A stretch of 64,000 bases of DNA from Mercenaria mercenaria (lineage: Eukaryota > Mollusca > Bivalvia > Venerida > Veneridae): assembly GCF_021730395.1 (NCBI RefSeq), contig NC_069361.1, positions 79,989,001-80,053,000 of the forward strand, read 5' to 3'. The notes beneath the pieces are model-generated. The model was not told the DNA's origin. It saw nothing but the letters and a program-made list of their open reading frames with translations, and searched no databases. The position numbers and the translations under genes are program-made. Shown here piece after piece: positions 1-9,896 of the stretch (its first letter is position 1; the number at the start of each line of letters is the position of its first letter).

Positions 1-201
1 AAGCAATTCAGTGTCGTCTGCAACCGATTCTGTTGTATTATCCGTAAGTTTATCCTGGTCCCGTAACAATCTAAGTATCTGATCTGCCTTTGATTGTTTA
101 AAGTTCTGATTGATCTGTGACAGAAGTTGCGTTACGTCATGTCCCGATGTAAGCTCACTATGACTGACTGCATGGTGCCTTTCCAAACCTAGTTCCGCCA
201 T
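1..201 (-). CDS. Possible N-terminal coding exon of an unrecognised protein, cut by the window edge
   Basis: Read on the minus strand from an ATG at 201, all 67 codons to the window edge are open. The peptide starts MAELGLERHH and includes QINQNFKQSKADQILRLL, a mixed charged, probably helical stretch. The ATG context (gattATGG) is acceptable. No domain is recognised and no signal peptide is visible. No donor site needs to be assumed inside the window. It could be the first exon of a host gene whose body lies to the left, or the start of a mobile-element protein. A 67-codon open stretch can also arise by chance in this sequence, so the call is tentative. Confidence 0.35.
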   Translation of the reverse strand, partial: MAELGLERHHAVSHSELTSGHDVTQLLSQINQNFKQSKADQILRLLRDQDKLTDNTTESVADDTELL

Positions 202-1935
202 AATCACCCGTCCTTGGTCCAAAGGTCCTGTAATAGAGGCGAATTGGCATACCTTAATTTATTTTCTTTATTCTTTCTTCGCATGTAATTTTGAAAAAAT
301 CATTGATACTTCTCTCCTACAATGTCCTATCAATAAAGAATTTAAAGCTATTTTAAAAAGAAGGTAACACGATCGCATTCTATTCGGGCATAACAACGTA
401 GTCAGGTAATGTTTCTATTATCTTTATACCTCTTACCGTCTACGAGATCGTAATTCACTTCTGTTGGAAAGTGTTCAAAATCATTTATAAACAGATATCC
501 TTAACAAACTGATTTCTCACTCTTTAAATGTCCTTGTTTCTTCTCTATTAAAGAAAAAAGCTGTTATGAAAATTACTTGGTTTTCCCATTATAGTTAAAG
601 TGGCAATGTTTCGTGTCAGGGTTTTGTATGTCGATAATACGGGCTTATTGAACACTGATCGGCGAACAATGGCCGGATCATTTTATCAAAATTTACGACA
701 ATAGAAATAATTAACTATGGTGCAAAAAGTATTTGTATGAACCACAAAGTCATTTGAATGTACACCGTGGTAAATCTTAATCGTTCGAACAAATTATAAG
801 CCACTGTAGTCAATAAGTGGCACTTTATGCGTGGATTTAAGAGACGTTTTAACGCTAGAAGAGCAGAAAAACACCATAGGCATTTTATTTCAAAAGCGCG
901 ACGTATTAAAAAAAACAACAATAGTTACCGCATTTTCAGTCCTAGTTTGTTTAAAATTAATATCCGGTGCGCTATCGTGAATCACTTTTGTAGTATGAAA
1001 ATCCAAAAGTTTTGCAAACAAATTTAACCATGAGCTACTTACCTGATAACAACTTTTTAGCTCATTTCCTCTGTTATGGAGTGGTCAGTTATTTCCAAAT
1101 AAGTTTGATATCGGCGGGAATAAATACTTATGTCAACAGCACTGATCAGTCCAAGCAAGAACGTATCAGCTCGTAGTCAAGGTGCTATTTGAAAAGGCAA
1201 CATGTAACGAATTACTTTATTGACACTGGATAAATAGAAAAGACAAAGGGCACGGACATTCAAACCGCGACCAAAAACAATCGATTTGCTCCAGTTTAAC
1301 AAATCAATAGTTCCGCTTATGAACAAATATAACGATATTTCCATTATCAAGATCCGAAAATGTTACTTTGTTCTTTATTTTTTGAGAATTATTTTTTTCC
1401 ATTTAATTATTAAAAGTAATCTTGTCACACCATATGACACTCGTGGATTAATAACAAAAAAATTCTCTTCCAGTATTAATAAAGGTAAAATGTTCAGTGA
1501 AAACGTGTTTTATTCATAGTCACGACAGCGTACAACAACCCTGACATGGAAAAATTAAAATAGTTGATGGACGCATAGAGATAACTGGGCTCTAGATTGA
1601 TTACTTGCTATTTATATCGGAGGTGATCGATATTCTATCACCATAGTGTACTGATTCTAATGCACTACCGATGGTTGGTCAATATATACATTATGTTTGT
1701 ACAAAAAAATATGCGCGTGCTATATGTAATTTCTATCCTCCACGCCACACAAAAGGAATACTATTACTTTAAGGTAATGGACCCGTCATCTGATGTTGTA
1801 AAAACTTGCGGTCTGATCCATTTGCTTATTTGTTTGTATTTGTAAAATTGTTATATATTCTTGTAAATATTGAATGAGCAATAAAATATGTTTAAACTAA
1901 ACAAAACTAGACCCGTAATGACAAACAGCTATTTC
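202..1935. other. Gene-free AT-rich stretch
   Basis: Small open frames here (for example 827-1027 and 1286-1519) have low-complexity composition, no recognisable domain and no convincing splice sites. If the frame at 1-201 is real, the promoter for that minus-strand gene would lie in the first part of this stretch, but no clear core promoter element is seen. Confidence 0.4.
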
Positions 1936-1938
1936 CAT

Positions 1939-2020
1939 GTGATTTTGTATTCTCATATTCTATTTCGGCATCCTCCGATGTGATTTTGTATTCTCATATT
2001 CTATTTCGACATCCTTCGGT
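1939..2020. repeat. Direct duplication, 41-bp period, two copies
   Basis: Two near-identical copies beginning GTGATTTTGTATTCTCATAT lie head to tail, the second starting at 1980. They differ at a few positions. This is a small local duplication just left of the 46-bp array. Confidence 0.75.
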
Positions 2021-2103
2021 CATGAACATATTTTTCAATAAGAACCGAACAATGCCGAAACTGCATATGGAGAATACGTAATCAAACGGAAAATGCCGAT
2101 CCA

Positions 2104-2333
2104 CCACCTTAAATGCAGATGCAATGACATTCAGGGATATAAATGATGCTACCTTAAAATGCAGATGCAATGACATTCAGGGATATAAATGACTCCACCT
2201 TAAAATACAGATGCAATGACATTCAGGGATATAAATGATGCCACCTTTAAATGCAGATGCAATGACATTCAGGGATATAAATGATGCCACCTTAAAATAC
2301 AGATGCAATGACATTCAGGGATATAAATGATGC
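2104..2333. repeat. 46-bp minisatellite, five copies
   Basis: Five head-to-tail copies of a 46-bp unit that contains GATGCAATGACATTCAGGGA followed by TATAAATGATG. Copies differ by a few substitutions and single-base indels. The open frame at 2308-2541 starts inside the last copy and then runs into unique sequence; it has no recognisable domain. Confidence 0.85.
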
Positions 2334-2541
2334 CACTTACACGTGCAAAAGTCTCCAGGATTTGAATCTCGTACTGACCTTAACTGTTCAGTTCAGGGAT
2401 TGCGCTATGGCAGCCCCACCTCAAATGGTGCAATGTGTAACGGATTTCATTGTTTCAAAGCATGGGTATTACACAGATACAAATTTCAATGGTGATGAAG
2501 TGGATAAGACGATGGTCCCGCAACCCGGGGTCGTATATTAG

Positions 2542-3290
2542 ATCCCATCTGTATTAAAGGTCGCATGCACCTACTCATGAGACAACAGTATTGGTTTTCC
2601 AAAGAAACGGACTTCATATTCTCGTGCTCTATACATACTGAGTTAATTGGCGGGGCCTAAACGAATGTAATGACCTTAGTAAGAATTAAAAAGCTGAAAT
2701 TGAAAATAAACTAATCTAAACCAATACATCACTAAACCTGGGCATCTGGAAATTTAAATCTCTGTATGACACAGGAAACTGTTATTTCTTACATTCCTAT
2801 CTCGTCAATAATGTCATTGTTGTTGCATGTATAAAAGTACAATTTCACCATTTCCTAGAATTTGACACACTGACACAGGGAGACAAAGGTTGACATCGTG
2901 CCAGTACAATGTACTATCATGTATCTGCATGCTGTCGCCGTACCCGCTTGGATGATTCTCATATTTTTGTAAACAAATTCTACAATTCAAAATCCGCAGG
3001 GGTATACTATAAATTGAAAATTATGATAAAATTTTAGCATGGACTATTTATAGGGATCAGTACCATGATACATTTATTAAATGAATTTATCTAGAATTTG
3101 ATAAACGGTCTTTGAAAAATTCATCGATACGAAACTTCAAAGTGATTAGCTAATAAACATAACAAAAGAACTGTAAGGAAAATGTTTTTATAACCGCCTA
3201 TGTTCTTTGATGTTGTAATAAATTAACTGTTTTATTTCTGACTCAGAGAAACGCTCAATTTGTAAAGTTCATGTACGATACAAGCCTTTA
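2542..3290. other. Gene-free stretch
   Basis: No open frame, RNA gene, inverted repeat or tandem repeat could be supported here. Confidence 0.4.
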
Positions 3291-3299
3291 ATGTTGTAC

Positions 3300-3810
3300 T
3301 AATTAGCATTTCCTTTTCGAGTTCGAAGTGTCATTATAAGTTCGAGCTTGAAGTAAAGCACATGTATCTTAGTTCTAGTCTTATGCATTTAATGCAAAAT
3401 CACGGTTTGTGTAAAGTGCATTCATTTCAAGTAGGAGCTTTGTGCATAACATATTAATTTCGAGTTCGATCTTGCTCTTAGTGTGAAGCACATTTATTTC
3501 GAGTTCGACCTTTGTGCGTAGCTCATTCATTGAGTTCGGTAATTGTGCATAGCTCATTCATTCTGAGCTCGGGATTTGTGCATACCGGAACATTCACTTA
3601 GGTCTGGAGTTCAAGCTTAGTGTTTAGCATATGTATTATGAATTTGAGCTTTGTGTATATTCAGTATGAGTCCGAGCTTAATGCATAACATATTTACTTC
3701 AAGATCAAGCTTTTACAGTACACATTTATTATGAGTTCGAGCTTGATGCATATTACACATTTTCTTCAAGATCGAGCTTTCATAGTTCAAATACATTATG
3801 AGTTCATTAT
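3300..3810. repeat. Degenerate minisatellite with GAGTTCGAGCTT core
   Basis: Roughly ten diverged repeats of about 45-60 bp share GAGTTCGAGCTTxxTGCATAxCAxATTTATT-like segments. Spacing is irregular and copies are strongly diverged, so this is an old array. No coding potential is seen. Confidence 0.6.
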
Positions 3811-5520
3811 GTTGCATAACAGAAAATAATTAAAACACCCGACCACAAAAATCTACTGGATCCGCCGCTGCCTTGTGTTGTCATATTGCAGTCGGACCAG
3901 GCAACCGCAAATGGAATCTATTAGAATAATATCCGCTACATTAATTTTCTGTTTATTTACATGGCCTGTATTCTATATCATTTATTAATCTCAAAATTGC
4001 TGCAATTAAGCTGTTTCTCTTGATAATATCGCTTGAAAAGGAAGAAACTGTGTTTGGTTTATATATTTGCTTAAGATATTAAATTATTGTAGAATAACGG
4101 TTAATTTCATTTTCGCGACTTCATTAAAAACTCTTTTACTTTTTATAAGCAGTTCATCTGCTTTGGTAAAAAAGTAAATGGGTTCTATCTATCAAGTGAT
4201 TGTTAGCTGGATAAATATTTTCGTATTGAAATGGACCTTGGTATATGTTTTGATTATGACTTGAGACCAACTGCGATACAAATATATGTTAGAAAATAAC
4301 GTTGACACCGTTTGCTTGTATAGGAATTAATAACAAGCTTTCACTAATAATTCTTATCGACTCCCAACTGCATTAGAAGAGGGTGTCTTGTTTTTTTAGT
4401 CACCTAGGACCTAATTTCAGATTAGAATATATTGGCGCAACGTTTGATTAGGACATGCAATTATAGCAAGATTGAAAAAAAAAACAAAAACATTGTTACC
4501 GTATAAATGTATTCTTTTTTCAGTGATTGCTTCTCTAACTCTGTAAGCCAAAAAAGGGACGCACATATTTCCTTCAAAACACATTTACAAAGGAACCAAA
4601 AAAACAACAAAAAACTGTTACAGTAAGATCTAATAAGAGCTGGAATATTTAATCAAACCGAAATAAACTTGACGGAACCGACCGACTGACTGACTATTTA
4701 AGTTTAATTACGGTCCATCCGCCCTTTCAGACACAATGAAGCATATAAATGCCACGTAGAGTACAGACCGCGAACACGCCCCTTATCATGTTCTTAAAGT
4801 GTGTTTTGGTTCTAATGTAGCGGTATTGATTACCTCTCTGCAATTCCCAGAGAGTTTCGTCCAAAGAACATGAATTTAGTAGCAAAAGTGCGACTGTAAG
4901 TATAGCGGCCAATGAGACCTAAACATATTCAAGTCCGGAAGTGACGGAACCAAAACCCATTCAGATTATTATCATATATATATAGACTGTAAACAAGTCT
5001 GAATAACAAATCACCCCCTTTCTTGTTGCTCCACTTCAGACATCAGACGGCGTGCTTCATAGCCCACTCAATGATATACACAAAAGTAAGAAATGATATA
5101 AACAATTAAGTCAGTATAAACTGAGGGATGTACTGAACACCCAAAGAACTCTCGAAATTACAAACAACTTTAAAATGTACCGACAAAGAGTTAGCTAATT
5201 GAAAGTAACACGCACCAACCCCTTTTAATTTGCTGATCAGTAAATTTGGAAACGGGGTCTGGAACTTTAACGCGTGACAGCCAGCCAAACTGGCACCTGT
5301 AACCATAAGCCCAGTTGTAAAAACGAAAACATGCAAGTATAGCACAAACTGTATTTCAGTGAATTTCTGAGTTTGGTCTGGTATAACGCACTAGAATAAA
5401 GCTGCTCGACATAAATATAGTTTTACTGTGTAGCCTACTTCTAAAAAAACACACACACACACATACGTAGTAGTTGATACTTTAACAACAAAAACATTTC
5501 AATAGAAAAAGGAACAATTA
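3811..5520. other. Gene-free stretch with a short CA run
   Basis: Apart from a short (CA)n run near 5448-5462 nothing is supported. The open frames at 4727-4912 and 5106-5345 on the minus strand lack domains and splice context. Confidence 0.4.
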
Positions 5521-5524
5521 AGGG

Positions 5525-5578
5525 TTTTTTTTTTTTTTTTTTTTTTTTTTGGGTGGGGGAGTGGGGGGGGGGGGGGGG
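5525..5578. repeat. Poly-T run followed by G-rich tract
   Basis: A run of about 26 T is followed directly by about 28 bases that are nearly all G, with several G-runs of four or more. The G-rich strand has the form expected to fold into a G-quadruplex. It also marks a place where assembly errors are likely. Confidence 0.85.
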
Positions 5579-5866
5579 CCTTAAGTTACTCGTGAGATTT
5601 AAAAGGTTATCGGGGTTGAAAGTTTTACCTTAATTAGCAATATTTTTTGTACAAATTGACAGTTTTGCAAATAATAAGCAAAATTATGTCAGGGTATAGG
5701 ACTTGTTTATTACAAAGGAGAGAGTAGGTCTATGTATTACAGACTGTCGAGCATAGGAATGGTATGTCGAATACCTGTCTTGCTGCATATTTTTCTCAAT
5801 TTGATACCAAACGTTGGACAGTGACTTTACGCTACGAGATCATGTTTACCATGTTCTCTATCTTAA

Positions 5867-6202
5867 AGGCGTACGCTAGAATTCCTTTTATATGAGATGG
5901 GCGAAAATTTTCCCAATGACAGAATTTCTTTAAACTTTGGATATTGAAGGACAATCATCTAAGAAACAAAAAAATGCAATAAAAATCATAGGTCACCGGA
6001 TTCGAAAAAGAGTAATCTGCCCTTGAAAACGTCTTTTTTGGGGGAAATGCCGTTTTCAAGGGCAGATAACTCTTTTTCGATACCGGTGACCTATGATTTT
6101 TATTGCATTTTTTTGTTTCTTAGATGATTGTCTTTCAATATCCGAAGTTTGAAGAAATTCTGTTATTGGGAAAATTTTCGCACCAAATTCTAGCATACGT
6201 CC
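5867..6202. mobile_element. Foldback MITE with TTAA target duplication
   Basis: The two halves (about 5867-6032 and 6045-6202) are near-perfect inverted repeats of roughly 155-160 bp separated by a short loop around 6033-6044. The ends start AGGCGTACGCTAGAATT and, on the other strand, GGACGTATGCTAGAATT. TTAA flanks both ends (5863-5866 and 6203-6206), as expected for piggyBac-type target duplication. There is no coding sequence. The whole element could form one long hairpin. Confidence 0.85.
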
Positions 6203-6206
6203 TTAA

Positions 6207-6509
6207 TCAAAGAGCTATAAAAATAAATTATATTTTATACTTCTTTGTCTTAATAAAATACAGAAAACTATAAAGAAATGTTGCTGAAATATGACTGAAA
6301 AACTTTAACGCTTTTCAAATAGAGAAACTAATGTTTTTTGCTACATTTTTTCTGCATTTTATACGAGGACTGACTACGACGTAAGATAGTAGTATTCAAC
6401 CTCAGCAAAAATCACAACTTTTTTTATTTATCTTATATGTCCGGCAATCCTGTAGGCGCTTGAAATTTATTCGCCTTTAATTTCATGTTAGTTAGCAAGC
6501 GTCTGGCAA
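6207..6509 (+). promoter_or_regulatory. Upstream region of SAYSD1
   Basis: About 300 bases between the foldback element and the SAYSD1 start codon. It must hold at least part of the promoter and 5' UTR, but no TATA box or other defined core element is obvious. Confidence 0.35.
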
Positions 6510-9466
6510 ATGGAGGCTAAGTTGGCAGAATATAGGGCAAAAAAGGAAAAACAGCAGATTTCTCGTTGTTCAAACATATATAACTGGTTATTTGGCGACA
6601 GAAATAACGCAAATAAGTCAGAAGATAAAAGAGAATCTTTCAGTTCGACCCCTGTAAGTAGAAGTGTCATTTAAACGCGCTCATATTAAATTGCCATTTA
6701 AATCGGGTAGTGTCATATTCGGATTAGCATTCTTTCAGTTTCGTTTTAATAGCAGCCGAAATGTGGACTTGATGGGAATGTTTTTTGGTGGAAAATGATA
6801 TCTTAATTTTGTTTGGAAGGCCCTCCTTTTAAGAGGTATCAATTTCAAAAATTACAAATTTTCTGGTGATTTAAAACTATGTATGTACTGTACACAACGT
6901 TTACTGCGTCTACACGTGTAATAGACTGAAAATGCTTCAGCCCTGGCTGGTAGACAAGCTTACTGTCGCTGAGTGGCTGCTTTTTAATTTCTGACTTTTG
7001 CAGCCACCGCGACGTGACAGTTTGACCGTCACAATATAAAATAAACTGTATACGCCGGATTAGTTCGACTACCCTGGCCGGGAATCGAACCCAGGACCTC
7101 TCACACCTAAGGCGGACACTCTACCACGTCACTATAAAAGCTAGCTCAATAGCAAGGAAGTATAAGTGCACCCTTATACTCTACCCTACCACATACACCC
7201 CTCCATTTTAGAATTCGTCCTCTAATTCCAGGAGTTTGAACCTCTGTGGGACATTCCAAGGTGTCTATTCATATCCAGGGGTGTGGAAATCCCAATATTT
7301 TTCATTTGTCCATGGACAAACGAGACTTAAAAAACTACTTGTCCGCAGTCAAAACTTACTTGCCCGGATTTTCAACATTTTAGCATGCAAATAATTCTTT
7401 ATTTTTGATAATAATCTACAAGTAGTAACAAAAGCAAACATAAAGTGTAATACTGTAGCTGTTTTAAAAATAAGCTTTCGACGATTTAGCTTGTGTTCGT
7501 CCACGGTGGTCATCAAACATTCAACAGAAATACATAAAAGACTGCTCATCATGCCATGTGAACCCATGTGAGAAAGCATGACACTTTCATGACACTGACT
7601 GTTAGAAAAAAAACACATGAAACTTCCTGACTCGTACTAGCTAACTCTTTGTGCTTTGACTGTTGACTTCCATTTTTGTTTGCAGACGAAGTTGTAACAA
7701 CGAATTTGTCCAAAACTTTGTGATGATTGTTTACGTTTCTGGTTTCTATTCGCCGAGTTACCGTGCGGAACCAATCACAATGCAGAGAAAGAGCTGCTAA
7801 ATTTAGACGCAGTATGGTTTTCCCAAAACTGGAGAAATTGAGAGGCCCTTGGCGGGTGAAACATTCGTTTCGTACGTCAAATTCTTTCATAAACTCCATA
7901 AACTTGAAGCACTGTTCAGCGTTTCTAAATTTTTCTTTCCTTTTTTCATTTTAAACCGGAAAATTTGTGCTTGTCCGCGGACAGACGGAATGCGAAAACT
8001 CACTTGTCCGCCATCAAAAAGTCCCGAGTCGGACAAGTCGGATATAGGAATTCCACACCCCTGATATCTACTTGTGAGTTATTTACGTTGGGCTACACGT
8101 GTAACAGACTGAAAATGCTTCAGCCCTGGCCGGGAATCGAACCCGGGACTTCTCACACTCTACCACGTCACTATAAAAGCTAGCTCAATAGCAAGGAAGT
8201 ATAAATGCACCCTTATACTCTACCCTACTACACATGCCAACAATGGGCAAGCGATAAAACTAATAACTTGACTACATGACTGTACTGTGATGTATCCTCC
8301 ATTATTTTGGTCCTTCGAAGTTTTGATGTTTAGATTGCATGCCCCGTCACAAATATAAAACAATCTGAACATAAAATTATTTTGACTAGAGGTAATACTA
8401 GGCTTGCATTGTGCAGTAACAGTTGTTTTTAAAAGAATGCTTAAATGTCAAAAGATAACACAGTAATATAGATAGATCAACTTTTAAAATTCTTTTTATA
8501 TTCTTCTTATAGGTGCTAGGTATGTAAGTTTGTTTTAATCATATAACTGTCATTCTTAACCCCAGTCAAGAAAAAGTATGCACCCCTATTTCAGATTAGA
8601 TTTTTCTTTTTACATGAGCTTTGCAAACAGTTTTTCATTGCGCCTGATCCATTTACAGTATGTTTTTACATCAGTAAACTCACATTTTAAACTGCCCTCC
8701 CCCCCCTCCCCACCACCCAGGTCTAAAAATATTTGAAACACTTTGTAGATTTAGAACAATATGTATTCCCTGCTACCCCAAATAGTACATGTTATCTGCG
8801 AGTGTATAAAAGGGATGTTGTGAAGTGCCAGTCATAGACTGAATTTTGTATAAACATGTTTTGCATGTTTTTTGGTTTTTTTTCAAAATTAATCTCTTAT
8901 TTTCGGTTTCATTTTCTAAGTTATGTTAGAATACAATTATCTAAAGTCAAGAGAATGCTTAAATCTACTTAAAATACAATGCAGCACTTATATGGAAACA
9001 GTTGAAATGACATGCAAGATCCTGTTAAACTGATTAAATTTGAATAACTGTATACATGTCCAGGTCTGTAAAAGTCATCAGTCATTATATGACTAATACA
9101 TTTCAGGCCCAGGAGTCACCATGTAGAAAACGACCTGAACTAGTCTCAGAAGTTACAACATCAAGCTACCAAGAGCATATTGATGGACTATCTGAGAAGA
9201 ACTGGAGAGATTACATACCACTGGGGTTAAAAGTCCTCCTTTGGCTTTGCCTGTGGAAGTTTTTTATTGAAGTGGGCTTCGGAGCAGTATACTTTGTGGT
9301 TTCCTGCTCCTATCTCATGTACAAGAACACGCGGACAGAACCTAGACAGAGAGGACAGCTGAGCGCTTACTCTGTGTTTAACCCCAATCAAGAGAGACTT
9401 GATGGAACTTTCACTGCAGAACAGTTTGAGAAGGAACTACGGCTTGGTGCAGGGTCCGTTAGATAA
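6510..9466 (+). CDS. SAYSD1: SAYSvFN domain-containing protein 1 (SAYSD1), two exons
   Basis: Exons are 6510-6653 and 9107-9466; the donor is gtaagt, the acceptor atttcag, and both are phase 0. The product is 167 aa against 183 in human. Exon 1 encodes MEAKLAEYRAKKEK, matching the N-terminal helix of vertebrate SAYSD1. Exon 2 holds a hydrophobic segment (about residues 89-120, LKVLLWLCLW...), then SAYSVFN at 134-140 and a C-terminal TAEQFEKELRL helix. In vertebrates the protein sits in the ER membrane at the translocon and recognises UFMylated ribosomes at stalled translocons. The 2.45-kb intron carries two tRNA-like SINE copies and a hAT-type MITE. The ATG at 9056 is intronic, because a splice acceptor follows it. 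Confidence 0.93.
6910..7193 (-). mobile_element. tRNA-derived SINE, copy 1 in SAYSD1 intron
   Basis: Read on the minus strand, there is a tRNA-like head with an A-box-like TGACGTGGTAGAGTG and a B box GGTTCGATTCC. It is followed by a tail shared with the copy at 8093-8229 (CTGAAGCATTTTCAGTCTG). Compared with that copy it carries an extra block of about 115 bp near 6957-7073. The acceptor-stem half does not form a full cloverleaf, so this is not a working tRNA gene. Confidence 0.7.
7276..8063. mobile_element. Non-autonomous hAT-type element
   Basis: Terminal inverted repeats start CAGGGGTGTGGAAATCC on the left and CAGGGGTGTGGAATTCC read inward from the right. ATATC flanks both ends (7271-7275 and 8064-8068), which may be part of an 8-bp target duplication. 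Open frames inside, such as 7549-7899 on the minus strand, have no recognisable transposase domain. The element lies between two copies of one SINE in the SAYSD1 intron. Confidence 0.75.
8093..8229 (-). mobile_element. tRNA-derived SINE, copy 2 in SAYSD1 intron
   Basis: Minus-strand copy of the same SINE as at 6910-7193, without the extra internal block and lacking part of the head. B box GGTTCGATTCC is intact. The flank (CTATAAAAGCTAGCTCAATA) matches that of copy 1, so the pair may come from duplication of one locus rather than two insertions. Confidence 0.65.
8230..9106. other. 3' part of the SAYSD1 intron
   Basis: AT-rich intronic sequence. It ends with a plausible branch point (gactaat) and acceptor (catttcag) before 9107. 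No other exon is supported. Confidence 0.5.
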
Positions 9467-9896
9467 ACAGTAAATGTTTGACAAGTTGTGTTGTGCCATA
9501 TTTGTACCACTTTTTATGTGACACAAGTCGTGATATTTAGAATTCTAACTGTTATGTGAGCAATAGAAGGTTTTTATCAGTGTGGATGGGGTTTAGATGA
9601 AACATTTTTATTTTCTTCATCAGCATCATCCTCATTCATTTTTCTGTGCATTTTTCACACATTTGAGAATATATCTTTATACATGTATGAGATGTTTACT
9701 TGCTGAAGTCAGATCTGTCAGTTTACTTTGTTAGAACAGCTGAATTGATTTAAGGTTTTATATTTAAAAGACAAAAATTATCTTTGTCAGTTTTGTACAG
9801 TACTTTTCTGTTTTATAAGGGTTTTTCTTTTTTCTTGGATGATACACAATTCTGTTTTGCTCCATTAATCAATATAACATTCAAAATATTTCTGTA
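9467..9896 (+). promoter_or_regulatory. Short intergenic gap between SAYSD1 and the amine oxidase gene
   Basis: These 430 bases must hold the 3' UTR of SAYSD1 and the promoter or 5' UTR of the next gene, both on the plus strand. No canonical AATAAA is seen close to the SAYSD1 stop. No acceptor site is required before 9897, so the oxidase may be a true single-exon gene. Confidence 0.4.

Noticed and set aside
2308-2541. 77-codon plus-strand frame
   Set aside because: It begins within the 46-bp minisatellite and has no domain or splice support.
7073-7140. Possible tRNA gene on the minus strand
   Set aside because: B box present, but the A-box half and acceptor stem do not fold; the same sequence recurs at 8120 as part of a SINE.
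7549-7899. Minus-strand 116-codon frame in the SAYSD1 intron
   Set aside because: It is inside a non-autonomous hAT-type element and shows no transposase or other domain.
9056-9106. Upstream ATG and 17 codons of the SAYSD1 open frame
   Set aside because: They lie before a splice acceptor and do not resemble the family; exon 1 at 6510-6653 supplies the conserved N-terminus in the right phase.
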